Source: JAWKUK01 sp041398605
GTDB taxonomy: Bacteria; Planctomycetota; UBA1135; GCA-002686595
Assembly (NCBI GenBank): GCA_041398605.1
Contig: JAWKUK010000030.1
Location: 1-64,000 of the forward strand
Length of the DNA: 64,000 nucleotides
Direction of reading: 5' to 3'
The notes under the pieces are model-generated. The model was not told where the DNA came from. It was given only the letters and a program-made list of their open reading frames with translations, and did no database searches. The position numbers were made by a program, and so were the translations under genes. Shown here piece after piece: positions 51,764 through 60,382 of the stretch (positions are counted from its first letter, which is position 1; every line of letters starts with the position of its first letter).

Positions 51764-53029
51764 TCAAGGGACGAGAACTGGGGCGAGGACGACCCGGAAC
51801 CCGATGTCGTCGTTCCTGTAGCCGGGATCGCGGCTGTTCCGGATCGCGGAGCGGCAATAGTTGGAGCTGCTGCTCCAGCTACCGCCCCGGAGGACCCGGC
51901 GGGGGCCGCCAGTGACAAACGGGTCAGTCACAGCCGCTGACGAGTAGGACGCGTACGAGTCCAAACACCACTCCCAGACGTTGCCGTGCATGTCGTAGAG
52001 AGCGAACGCGTTCGGCGCGTAGCTGCCCACCGGCACGGTTCCGCTGCTTGTGGTCACACCACAGCTGGAGTTGGAGTGGTACGAGTACAAGAACCACGCC
52101 TGGTTGCAGAGGAGGTCCGGCCCGTAGTGGAACTCCGTCGTCGTACCTGCACGACAAGCGTACTCCCACTCCGCTTCCGTCGGCAGACGGTACTCGTACC
52201 CCGCGGGCAGGTTACCCGCCTGCTGCGCAGTCAGCGCCGCGCAGTACGCTCGCGCGTTGAACCACGAAACCTGCTCCACCGGCCGAGAAGCGCCGGGGTA
52301 CAACGAAGGGTTCATGCCCATCAGCGCCTGGTACTCCGCCTGCGTCACCTCGTACTGACCCATCCAGAACGGGTAGCTGATCGTCACTTGACGGACCGGG
52401 TCCGGGGTGTTCCCGCCGAAATAGGGCGCACCGCTCGGCGCGTTCGACCCCATCAGGAACGTCCCCGCTGGAATCGGCACCATCCCCGAGATCGGGGTGC
52501 CGCCCCCGCCGCCGGTGAACAGCACTTCAAGCCCGTCGCTGAAGTTCGACGTCGACCCGCCGCCCGCCCCCGCATCGCGGTACCAGCACTGGAAGTTCCA
52601 CGTCTCGCCCGCTTGCACCACCACCGCACCGCTCGGTTGCGGCATCGCGTTCAGGTCCGCGAGCACGCTCACTGCACCCGTCGCACCCGAGTTCGGGATC
52701 AGCCCGCCGACTCGGCGACCGATCGCGCCCCCGAGGCACAGGTTTCCTACGCTGCCGCCAGGATTCTGTACGAAGCCCTGATCGCGGCTGCACACGAAGT
52801 ACGCCGCTGCGTTCAACGGCATGTTCGCACTCGCGAGCGTCAAGTTGTTCAACGCCACCGACGCGCTGCCCGAGCCCGAGATCGTCGCCGTCGCGCCCGT
52901 CGAGTTCGGCGCCGGCGTGCAGTAGTTCGTGCCCACCTGCGCCGCCGCCGACCCCACGGTGAACATGACCGGCAGGAGCACGGTGCGCACGGAATAGGCC
53001 GAGACGGTACGACTCAGTGATCTCAACAT
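51764..53029 (-). CDS. Secreted protein: LCLGG module followed by an SUMF1/FGE-like domain
   Basis: 421 residues from the ATG at 53029 (MLRSLSRTVSAYSVRTVLLP, signal ending SAAAQ). Residues ~32-155 are the shared module: GTNYCTPAPNSTGATATISG, GSVGNLCLGGAIGRR, GETWNFQCWYRDAG and SNFSDGLEVLF. A GGGGGT linker follows. Residues ~165-421 are an SUMF1/formylglycine-generating-enzyme fold: MVPIPAGTFLMGSN, WMGQYEVTQAEYQALMGMNP, YRLPTEAEWEYACRAGT, YDMHGNVWEWCLDSYASYSS and RVLRGGSWSSSSNYCRSAIR. The first of the two catalytic cysteines of true FGE is Ser (GGSWSSSS); the second (NYC) remains. So it is probably not an active sulfatase-maturing enzyme. It is the only case here with the module at the N-terminus. 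Confidence 0.86.
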   Translation of the reverse strand: MLRSLSRTVSAYSVRTVLLPVMFTVGSAAAQVGTNYCTPAPNSTGATATISGSGSASVALNNLTLASANMPLNAAAYFVCSRDQGFVQNPGGSVGNLCLGGAIGRRVGGLIPNSGATGAVSVLADLNAMPQPSGAVVVQAGETWNFQCWYRDAGAGGGSTSNFSDGLEVLFTGGGGGTPISGMVPIPAGTFLMGSNAPSGAPYFGGNTPDPVRQVTISYPFWMGQYEVTQAEYQALMGMNPSLYPGASRPVEQVSWFNARAYCAALTAQQAGNLPAGYEYRLPTEAEWEYACRAGTTTEFHYGPDLLCNQAWFLYSYHSNSSCGVTTSSGTVPVGSYAPNAFALYDMHGNVWEWCLDSYASYSSAAVTDPFVTGGPRRVLRGGSWSSSSNYCRSAIRNSRDPGYRNDDIGFRVVLAPVLVP

Positions 53030-53124
53030 GGTACGAGGATCCTTGGGGAGAGACGTCAGACACTTCGACGGTCTCCAGTACGTGCAACGGGACCCCAGGG
53101 TCGACACAACATCCTCGCGAAAAC

Positions 53125-53697
53125 TCAACGAACCGAGGGGAAAGGCGGTCGAAGGAGGCACGCCCGGATCTCGAGGTCCGAACTCTCGGCCTCTACGAAC
53201 TTCCGTCGCGCATGCGCCCAGGACGCGACCTCGAAGCAGCTGTCCACACCGATGACGTGCAGCGGGTTGACGCATGTGCAGACGCGCTGATCGGCGGGCA
53301 GCTCGGAGCGTGTCGTTACCTCTGGCAGGTGCTCGATGCGCGTCGCCTGCGTGCGGCGGGTCTTCGTCGGCGCGCTCTTGGGCTTCGACCCCGGCGCAGC
53401 GCCTTCGATGGTGATCGATCCCTCGACGGACTCGAGGTCGGCAGTGCGCTCCGCCTCTTGGACGATCTGCTGCAGGAGGAGGGTCCCTTGCCTGTAGTGG
53501 AGCCAGAGCCCGTTCCCATCCCACTGCAACAGCTTGAATCGATCGCGGCGCCGGTTGAGGAACACGAACAGCGCCCCGCTCAACGAGTCTTGAACGAGCT
53601 CAGCGCGCACGACCGCAGCCAACCCGTCGTGCGAAATGTGGAAGTCGACGACGCCACGGTGCAGGAAGGCACGCGTCGATGCGGCGAGGGTCAGCAC
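53125..53697 (-). pseudogene. IS66 TnpB fused to a TnpC fragment
   Basis: From the ATG at 53697: MLTLAASTRAFLHRGVVDFH, ISHDGLAAVVRAELVQDSLS, GALFVFLNRRRDRFKLLQWD and GNGLWLHYRQGTL. This is nearly all of IS66 TnpB. The frame then joins ELPADQRVCTCVN and FEVASWAHARRKFVEAE, which are internal TnpC segments. The sequence between is deleted. It cannot supply a transposase. It is immediately downstream of the TnpA remnant, in normal IS66 gene order. Confidence 0.8.
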
Positions 53698-53860
53698 GAG
53701 AGGAGCTCGATCAAGCGACGGAGCGTGACCTCATCGAAGTCGCGCTCGATGGCGGCACGGTGTGTTGCACCGACGATGAATTCTATGCCGCTCCTGAGTT
53801 CACGCTCGCTCAGTGCGGTGACCTCGACGAAGCGGCGCGTGTCCGCTTGGCACGCCGCGA
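53691..53860 (-). pseudogene. IS66 TnpA C-terminal remnant
   Basis: Ends ERELRSGIEFIVGATHRAAI, ERDFDEVTLRRLIELLSC, the usual IS66 TnpA tail (I-E-V-x-x-x-G-x-x-x-x-V-x-x-x-F-D-x-x-T-L-R-R-L-I). TnpA would precede TnpB, and the stop overlaps the TnpB start as expected. The N-terminal DNA-binding part is not recognisable upstream. Confidence 0.6.
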
Positions 53861-54192
53861 TCCTCTGGCGCCGCGCGAGCGCCACGCCGGGCCGGCGCTC
53901 GCTGCGCGGGCTGGGGATGGTCGAAGTGCCGGCGCCGGGCCCCAGGCCGGCGACCGAGGCGCGGGCCGCCTCCGCCCTCAGGGCGGCATCGGACGGGCGG
54001 CATCGGACGGGCAGACGCAGCGGGCCTCGCGCCGCGGGACGGTGGACTGGGTGTCTTGCATTGGAATGCGCGCACGAGGCGCGGGGGGCTCCGAAAAAGC
54101 GACGGGTGGGCATAATGGCCGCGCCGGACACATCGGCGCAGCCCGCGCTGATGGCCTGCCAGGATTCCGTCGCCATGCCCGGAGGATCCGCC

Positions 54193-57100
54193 ATGACCGC
54201 AGCGCATCGACTCGCCACCTCGCTCGCCGCGGCACTGCTCGTCAGCGCCGCCCACGCCGCGCCGCAGGTCGGCCCGCGAGCCGACGACGATCTCCAGCCG
54301 GGTCAGCGCTTCGAGCTGCCGCTGGGGCCCTCGGCCGCGCTGCCCGCGGTCGTCGACCGGCGCGAGCTGCGCGCCAGCGGGTGGACCCTGTCGGGCCGGC
54401 TCGCCGGACGCGTCCAGGGCGAATTCGTGCTGGTACGCGAGGTCGGCGAGCTCGCTGGCTATGTCCACGTGTATGGGCTCGGAGAGCTCATCCTGGTCGA
54501 GGGGGCGGAGGGGCTCGTCGCGCGACGTTGCGCGAGCCCGCCGCTATCGTGCGCGGCACTGCCGTTCCCCTCGGCGGCGTCCGCGGCGGCCCTCGGCGCT
54601 ACACCGATTGGGTCTGCGGCACCCGCGTCCCCCACCGCGCCGCCGCGTTGCGACGATGGGACGGTCATCGATCTGCTGGTCCTGTACAGCCCTGCCGCGG
54701 CCTCGCAGCCGAACAGCGCCGGCGTCGCCTTCCCGGTCTTTGTGCAACTCGCAGCGGGGGTCGCGAACCAGGCGTTCACGAGCAGCGAGACGTACACCAG
54801 CGTGCGCGTGGTCGCGACCGTCGCCATCGGCTATTCCGAGGCCGGCGTGCCGTTCCTCGATCACCTCGCGCGCCTCTCGGATCCTTACGACGGTCACCTC
54901 GATGCAGCGCACGTGTTGCGCGACCAATACCGCGCGGACCTCGTCACGCTCTTCCTGTACGTCCCCGGCCAGGGCGGCGCCGGCTGGTTCCCGTACGGGC
55001 CCGAGTCCGGCTTCTCGATCAACAGCGTGACTTCGGGCGTCGGAACGCTGACTCACGAGTTAGGGCACAACCTGGGCTGCGACCATGACGTCGCCTCGGT
55101 CATCGCTTCCGGCGTCGACCCGCGCAAGCGCCCGCTGCACCATGCGTTCGGTCATCGCTTCCAGGCGGGCGGGGCGACCTACACGACCTTGATGGCCCTC
55201 GCGGCGCCGGGAGAGCAGCCGATCATGCGGTTCAGCAACCCCGAGCACTCACACCTTGGCGTCCCGCTCGGCGTCGCTCCGGGCGCGGCGCAGCCCGCAG
55301 CGAACGCGTACGCCGTGCGCGCGTACAGCCGCGACGTCGCGAGCTATCGCGACGACGGATTCGCCGATTGCAACGGCAACGGACGCGACGACCGAGTCGA
55401 CATCTTGAGCGGCGTGTCGCGCGACGAGGATGGCGACGGAGTCCCTGACGAGTGCGAGAGCGTGCTCTACGTCGATGCCTCGTCGCCCGGCGGCAACGGC
55501 GCGTCTTGGGCGAGTGCGTGGCCCGACCTGAAGGGCGCCCTATGGACGGCGTCACAGCCGTGCAGCGCGGTCGGGGAGATCTGGGTCGCGGAAGGGACCT
55601 ACAGGCCCGACCGTGGCACGCTCGATCGTGAGCTCTCCTTCGACCTCGGCCGCGGCAGCGCGCTGGTGTTCGGCGGCTTCGATGGCAGCGAGACGCAACG
55701 CTCGCAGCGCGATCCGAGCGCCCACGTCGCGCGCCTCTCGGGCGACCTCGCCGGGGACGACACGCCGTCGTTCGGCGCGCGTGGCGACAATGCGTACCAC
55801 GTGGCGCGCGTGGACTTCGGTAGCCACGTGCTTGACGGGCTGGAGCTGCGCGGCGGCAACGGGGACGCGCCGTTCCCCCACGACGGCGGCGGCGCGGTGC
55901 GCGTCCAGAACGGCGCGTTGACGCTGCGCGATTGCCGCATCGTCGACAACCAAGGGTCGCGCGGAGGCGCGCTGCAGGTCTACTTCTCGACACCTTACGT
56001 GCGCGTGGAGCGCTCGCTCGTCGCGGGCAATCGCGGGCTCTCCGAAGGCGGCGGGCTGGCGACGTACGCGGCGGCGGACGTGGCGCTCGTCGACTGCGAT
56101 GTGCGCGACAACACTGCGCCGGCCGGCGGCGCGGCGCTGCTCTGGGAGTCCCAGGCGCGCGTCGCGGGCTGCACGCTCGAGCACAACCACGCGACGGGAG
56201 GCGACGGCGGCGCGCTGTGGCTCCTCTCGGCGCTGCCGGTGCGCGTCGAAGGCTGCACGTTCGCGGACAACACGGCGAGCCAGTCGGGCGGCGGCCTCCA
56301 TGCGTGGCAGACGACGGTCGATGTGCGCCGCACGCTCTTCCGCTCCAACGTCGCGCAGGACAGCGGCGGCGCGGTGCACGCGGGGCTCGGGACGCTCGCC
56401 ATGACGTCCTGCGCGAGCCTCGGCGACTCGGCCGGGATCGAGGGCGGCGGCGTTTGGGCTTTCGGCACGTTGGAGCTCGTGCTGGCGAACCTGACCGTGA
56501 TGGACGCGACGCCGCAGGCGGTGTATTGCTGGGGTGCCGCCGGCCGGATCGACAACTCGATCCTCTGGGACAGCGGCGCGAGCCCGCTCTTCGTCGGCGG
56601 CGGCCTCGGCGTGCCCGTGGCCCATTGCATCGTCCAGGGCGGCTATCCGGGCGCCGCCAACCTCGCGCTCGCGCCGCAGCTCGCGTCCTCGCGCGGGCCG
56701 GACGGCGTGCCCGGCAGCGGCGACGAGGACCTGACGCCCGGCCCCGGATCGCCCTGCATCGATTCCGGGGACAACGGGGCGCTGCCAGCGCACGCGCTGC
56801 GCGACCTGGTGAGCGCACCGCGGCGGAGGGACGACCCGCAGGTCGCGGACACGGGCGTCGGGCCGGCGCCAGTGGTCGATCGGGGGCGCGGGAGCGGTGA
56901 CAGCCCGCGCGGGGACTCTCGCACGGTGCATGGTTGCACGGGCGCCACGCCCAGGGCCCGGGCGCCGAGGTGCACCTGCGCAAGGACGCAGGCCGCCCCC
57001 GGAGGCGAGGCGCGCAGCGCGATCGCCAGCCGCTCGACAAGCGCGCGTGAGGCGAGCGCACCGTGCTCGACCGCGCCCCTGTCGGCGCGCGAGGACCTCG

Positions 57101-57327
57101 CAGGTGAGCGCGGCGCGTCGGGCGCCCGTATCGCACGCTCGTGCAGGGAATGGGGCTGGCCTGCGCCTTCCGGACCCTCGATCAGTGTGCATCGAGGAGG
57201 GGTCGGGACCCCCGTCCCGGTCGCCGCGTCACAACGGCGACGGGCAAGGGCACGCTGGTCTCTGGCAGCGTGGTCCTCGAAGCGATTCGCCGCTGCGCCG
57301 CGGCGCTGCGGTTGCGGCCCGCAGTAG
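54193..57327 (+). CDS. Secreted zinc metallopeptidase with beta-helix repeats, C-terminal frameshift likely
   Basis: The ATG at 54193 has GGAGG 8 bases upstream and begins a signal peptide (MTAAHRLATSLAAALLVSAA). Residues ~110-380 include the reprolysin-type zinc site at 288-299, HELGHNLGCDHD (H-E-x-x-H-x-x-x-x-x-H-D). A calcium-binding-like GVSRDEDGDGVPDECE follows at ~415-430. From ~430 a right-handed beta-helix with polymorphic-outer-membrane-type strands runs to ~880 (GGALQVYFSTPYVRVERSLV, GGGLATYAAADVALVDCDVR, SGGGLHAWQTTVDVRRTLFR). At a GGGGG run near 56880 the frame leaves the usual VDRGA-type ending. The +1 frame would stop at 56900, so the ~140 residues to 57327 may be artefactual. 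The target is unknown. Confidence 0.85.
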   Translation: MTAAHRLATSLAAALLVSAAHAAPQVGPRADDDLQPGQRFELPLGPSAALPAVVDRRELRASGWTLSGRLAGRVQGEFVLVREVGELAGYVHVYGLGELILVEGAEGLVARRCASPPLSCAALPFPSAASAAALGATPIGSAAPASPTAPPRCDDGTVIDLLVLYSPAAASQPNSAGVAFPVFVQLAAGVANQAFTSSETYTSVRVVATVAIGYSEAGVPFLDHLARLSDPYDGHLDAAHVLRDQYRADLVTLFLYVPGQGGAGWFPYGPESGFSINSVTSGVGTLTHELGHNLGCDHDVASVIASGVDPRKRPLHHAFGHRFQAGGATYTTLMALAAPGEQPIMRFSNPEHSHLGVPLGVAPGAAQPAANAYAVRAYSRDVASYRDDGFADCNGNGRDDRVDILSGVSRDEDGDGVPDECESVLYVDASSPGGNGASWASAWPDLKGALWTASQPCSAVGEIWVAEGTYRPDRGTLDRELSFDLGRGSALVFGGFDGSETQRSQRDPSAHVARLSGDLAGDDTPSFGARGDNAYHVARVDFGSHVLDGLELRGGNGDAPFPHDGGGAVRVQNGALTLRDCRIVDNQGSRGGALQVYFSTPYVRVERSLVAGNRGLSEGGGLATYAAADVALVDCDVRDNTAPAGGAALLWESQARVAGCTLEHNHATGGDGGALWLLSALPVRVEGCTFADNTASQSGGGLHAWQTTVDVRRTLFRSNVAQDSGGAVHAGLGTLAMTSCASLGDSAGIEGGGVWAFGTLELVLANLTVMDATPQAVYCWGAAGRIDNSILWDSGASPLFVGGGLGVPVAHCIVQGGYPGAANLALAPQLASSRGPDGVPGSGDEDLTPGPGSPCIDSGDNGALPAHALRDLVSAPRRRDDPQVADTGVGPAPVVDRGRGSGDSPRGDSRTVHGCTGATPRARAPRCTCARTQAAPGGEARSAIASRSTSAREASAPCSTAPLSAREDLAGERGASGARIARSCREWGWPAPSGPSISVHRGGVGTPVPVAASQRRRARARWSLAAWSSKRFAAAPRRCGCGPQ

Positions 57328-57475
57328 CTCGTGGCCACGGATCGCGCAGCGCCGGTCCTCGCGGCGCTTGGGACGGGCACCGCGCTCGGCACACGGCAGT
57401 CGCTCGGACGTGGACATGCAGCCCAAGAGCAGCGCGGCGGCTCCAGGCCATTCTCCGCGGGAGTTCACGCCGAGG

Positions 57476-57748
57476 TCAGCGTGCCCAGAACCCCTCGTCG
57501 TAGATGTGCAGCCCTTTCCGGAAGTTGACGGTCTCGGGCCCCGGCTCGCCGTGGATGTAGTCCCGCAGGCCCTCGAACGCGCGCGCCGCTGCGGCGTCGC
57601 CGGCGAGGGCCCGGCGCCGCATCTCGCGCACCTCGGTGTGGACGACTCCCTGCAGCTCGTCGTAACCCGCCGTGTTCACGAACAGGCCGCCGACGACCGC
57701 GCCGAGCAGGAGGGAGCCCGTACAGAGAAGGACGCTGCGGAGTCTCAT
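57476..57748 (-). CDS. Small single-pass membrane protein
   Basis: 90 residues from the ATG at 57748: MRLRSVLLCTGSLLLGAVVG as membrane/signal segment, then a charged segment (TEVREMRRRALAGDAAAARA) and GLHIYDEGFWAR. No lipobox Cys at the right place. Coding character is plausible but no family is recognised. It is isolated, with the protease end on one side and a decayed stretch (57749-57992) on the other. Confidence 0.5.
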   Translation of the reverse strand: MRLRSVLLCTGSLLLGAVVGGLFVNTAGYDELQGVVHTEVREMRRRALAGDAAAARAFEGLRDYIHGEPGPETVNFRKGLHIYDEGFWAR

Positions 57749-57992
57749 CTCGAAAGACTACGCAACGACCATCGACTTCTTCCACAGAAGGTCGGGCCTC
57801 TGCCCTGGACCACTGGATCGTGACCCCGACGGCATCGTCGCCGATGTGCGACCGCAATGGCAAGCGCCGCGATGCTCGCTGTGCGGTTGCAAGTGCCGCA
57901 GGATCCATGTGGCACTGTCCGCTCCGGTGGACTGGTCAGGGTCACACATACCCGCACGGTGCATGGTGGCAAGCCCGTGGCCGGTTCCGGCT

Positions 57993-59483
57993 CTAGTGAA
58001 GAACTCCCTCATGATATATGCCGCTCACTTCATAGGTGTGCTGACCTTCTTTCCAATAATAGGCGCTGCTCGCCACAAGCTCTTCGGGCCCCACAAACCC
58101 AAACTCCGCTTTGGGCCTCAACGCGCTACCCGATCCGGCGTAGGAGCACGACAAGAGATCCCACCCGCGTCCTTTCGTCGCGACACCGCCGTGGACCCAA
58201 TAGACCACTCCCGGACGCCCCAAAGCTGCAGGTAAACCGTAGCGCGCGACTGGATGGACCCCACGATGATTTATCTCATAGAATATCACTGGTCCCCCGA
58301 ACGACCGGTTCAACGCCACCACATCCGAAGCGACTCCATCCGGGTTGGGGCGCCGGTCAAGTGTTGCAATCGAACAGGGGATGGCAGCGAGTGGTGCGGT
58401 ACCCATTAGCGCGCAGTCGTCACCCGCACCCAGTTTCGCCCCGAACACGACCACGTCGCCACGCGGCCGTCGTCCTACACCAAAGAGGGTTATGTCTTGG
58501 TCTGCTCGCTCATCCTCTGTATCGCCTAGTCGCGCCCCATCGCCCGCCAACGCCACGCCAACAAAAGGGGAGACGGGCGCTAATGGCAGAGACCAGCCCC
58601 GCAACGGCAACTTCGCATCTATAGCGCCCAATGCCAGCTTTGATTCATATCCGATAGCAAAGAGAGGCGCATCGACTTGATGCACTGATGCGCACCACGC
58701 AAAATACACCTTCTCGGCCCCCTCGGATCCAACATCGAGCTTGAGATCTGCGCGCAGGTCCCAACGGGCCACGATCGCCGCCTCGACGCCCGGTTGAAGG
58801 TGGGAAACAATTAGCTGTGCCCCAACGTCTCCTTGCTGGCGTCGCACGACCGCCAAGTATATGTCGGCGCCAGCGACCAATGGCCGCATCAATCTATCGC
58901 CAGATGCTACACAATAAGAAATCCGTTCAAAATCAACCCGCAAGCCTTCAAGTGCCGCAATTCCAGAGCCAGCCGTCGAGTCCAACAAGCGTACAACGCA
59001 TAGGGCGGACTCCCCGATCAAAGCGCCAACACCGACCGACCCCGGACAATCGATCTGGACGTTACGCCACAGATCCTTCCCAAAAGAGTCGAGTGTTCCA
59101 CCGGCCTCCACACCGCGCGTTCGGGACAACGCCGCCACGGCCCAACCGCGCTCGGCATCATGCACCAAGAGCACAGTCCGGGCGCCAGGGACCGAAAGCG
59201 CCAGGGGCGCCCCAATCGGCTGAATCTCCCAGGGGGAATCCATCGGACGCACGGCTAACTCTTGCCAGCCATTCGCTACAGCCTCAATGTTCGGTGCAAC
59301 GTCTTGGACCGACGTGGTGAAAATGCCAGAGAAGCTGAGTGCCCAGGCTGTGCATTGGAGGATCAACCAAGCCCCCCGCCCCAAGCTGCGAAGCCTCGCA
59401 GCGCAGGCAGAGGTGACTCTGTATCGGACCGCGCAACCACGGTCATGAGACGTATGAGGCGAGCGTTGCATAGTCGGATTCAT
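57993..59483 (-). CDS. Secreted or anchored protein of unknown function, lower GC
   Basis: 496 residues from the ATG at 59483 (MNPTMQRSPHTSHDRGCAVR). A membrane-like segment (RGAWLILQCTAWALSFSGIF) lies near 35-55. The rest is rich in beta strands with value-like repeats (SVPGARTVLLVHDAERGWAV, RRQQGDVGAQLIVSHLQPGV, DITLFGVGRRPRGDVVVFGA), possibly a propeller. It ends YEVSGIYHEGVLH. GC content is lower and codon use differs from most neighbours. A copy of the dispersed repeat ends 17 bp upstream of its start (59501). The longer upstream in-frame region belongs to that repeat, not to the gene. Signs point to transfer; no family is recognised. Confidence 0.68.
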   Translation of the reverse strand: MNPTMQRSPHTSHDRGCAVRYRVTSACAARLRSLGRGAWLILQCTAWALSFSGIFTTSVQDVAPNIEAVANGWQELAVRPMDSPWEIQPIGAPLALSVPGARTVLLVHDAERGWAVAALSRTRGVEAGGTLDSFGKDLWRNVQIDCPGSVGVGALIGESALCVVRLLDSTAGSGIAALEGLRVDFERISYCVASGDRLMRPLVAGADIYLAVVRRQQGDVGAQLIVSHLQPGVEAAIVARWDLRADLKLDVGSEGAEKVYFAWCASVHQVDAPLFAIGYESKLALGAIDAKLPLRGWSLPLAPVSPFVGVALAGDGARLGDTEDERADQDITLFGVGRRPRGDVVVFGAKLGAGDDCALMGTAPLAAIPCSIATLDRRPNPDGVASDVVALNRSFGGPVIFYEINHRGVHPVARYGLPAALGRPGVVYWVHGGVATKGRGWDLLSCSYAGSGSALRPKAEFGFVGPEELVASSAYYWKEGQHTYEVSGIYHEGVLH

Positions 59484-59500
59484 TTGCCGCGCATATTGTA

Positions 59501-59680
59501 GGTCCTCCTCACGCTTTCGGGACGAGTCTCTCCGCGCGATCAAGCTGGAATCAGCGAATGGGGCCCCTGCGCGAGGTTTCAGGGTCCGGGCATGAGTGCA
59601 CCTGGAGCCAGCGGGATGCCGTGGGTGTCTTACGGCTTCGGCCCCAGCCGAAGCGCTCCACGACTCAATCCCTACCATGG
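59501..59680 (-). repeat. Dispersed ~175-bp imperfect repeat, copy B
   Basis: The reverse complement matches 13143-13320 (GAGTCGTGG at one end, GAAACCTCGCGCAGGG and GATTCCAGCT in the middle, AAAGCGTGAGGAG at the other). The same end of the repeat faces the lower-GC gene starting at 59483. Orientation relative to the window is opposite to copy A. Confidence 0.75.
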
Positions 59681-59795
59681 TTGACCACCTCACCTGTGAT
59701 TCCCGCACATACACGGTGTCCACTGGACTGGACAAGGTCAGCGCGGGGTCAACTGGCGGCGGACGCGGATCGTTCCATCTAGAATTCCGCGCGTC

Positions 59796-60266
59796 ATGAG
59801 CGAGTCACCCCTCCCCCAGCCCGACTGTCCCACCGTCGCGCGCGTCACCGGCAACGTGCCGATGGTGCATGTCGTCGACGTCGATGCGGCGAGCCGCTTT
59901 TATGCGCTGCTCGGCTTCGCGTGCGAGAGCCGCTTCTCGGCGGCTGACGGGACGGCCAACTGGTGCGCGCTCGCGTCGGGCGGCGCGCGGCTCTTCCTCA
60001 GCCGCGCCTCGGGGCCCGTGGCCGCCGAGCAGCAGGCAGTGCTGCTCTACATGTACTCGCCGGACGTGCGCGCGCTGCGCGCGCACCTGCTCGCGCGCGG
60101 CGTCATCGACGGGGGCGCGACGCCAGGCGAAGGCGCGCGAGCGGCGGACTGGCCGTCATCACGACCCGTAGTGTTCGACGTCGAGCCGCGCTTCTACATG
60201 CCCCAAGGCGAGCTGCGGCTGCACGACCCAGATGGCTACGTCGTGCTCGTGGGCCAGCTCGGCTGA
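59796..60266 (+). CDS. VOC (glyoxalase/bleomycin-resistance-like) protein
   Basis: 156 residues, starting MSESPLPQPDCPTVARVTGN. Single VOC unit: VPMVHVVDVDAASRFYALLG (strand-helix start with metal-ligand-type His), FACESRFSAADGTANWCALA, GARLFLSRASG, then YMYSPDVRALRAHLLARGV and RLHDPDGYVVLVGQLG (the usual F/R-x-x-D-P-D-G-Y ending with Glu/Asp position). Such proteins are enzymes or binding proteins acting on small reactive compounds. The substrate cannot be told. It is the first gene of a short plus-strand run. Confidence 0.85.
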   Translation: MSESPLPQPDCPTVARVTGNVPMVHVVDVDAASRFYALLGFACESRFSAADGTANWCALASGGARLFLSRASGPVAAEQQAVLLYMYSPDVRALRAHLLARGVIDGGATPGEGARAADWPSSRPVVFDVEPRFYMPQGELRLHDPDGYVVLVGQLG

Positions 60267-60382
60267 AGCTGGGCGAGGGCGCGCCGGCCCAACGACACGA
60301 CCCGGGGATGCAACCCGGCGCGCGACGCCCGGGCGGAGGCCATGGACCCCGCACCGCGCGTAGCTGCGCTCACCTACGCGGC

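Noticed and set aside
42241..53029. Sulfatase at 42241 and SUMF1-like protein at 51764 as an enzyme/maturase pair
   Set aside because: They are 8 kb apart with mobile DNA between, and the SUMF1 domain lacks one of the two FGE cysteines.
53017..54192. N-terminal extension of the protease frame upstream of 54193
   Set aside because: It overlaps IS66 remnants on the other strand and has no coding similarity; the signal peptide and GGAGG fix the start at 54193.
57820..57910. Plus-strand residues resembling an ISL3 transposase zinc-binding start (CSLCGCKCRR)
   Set aside because: Only about 25 residues with a generic Cys pattern; too little to support a call.
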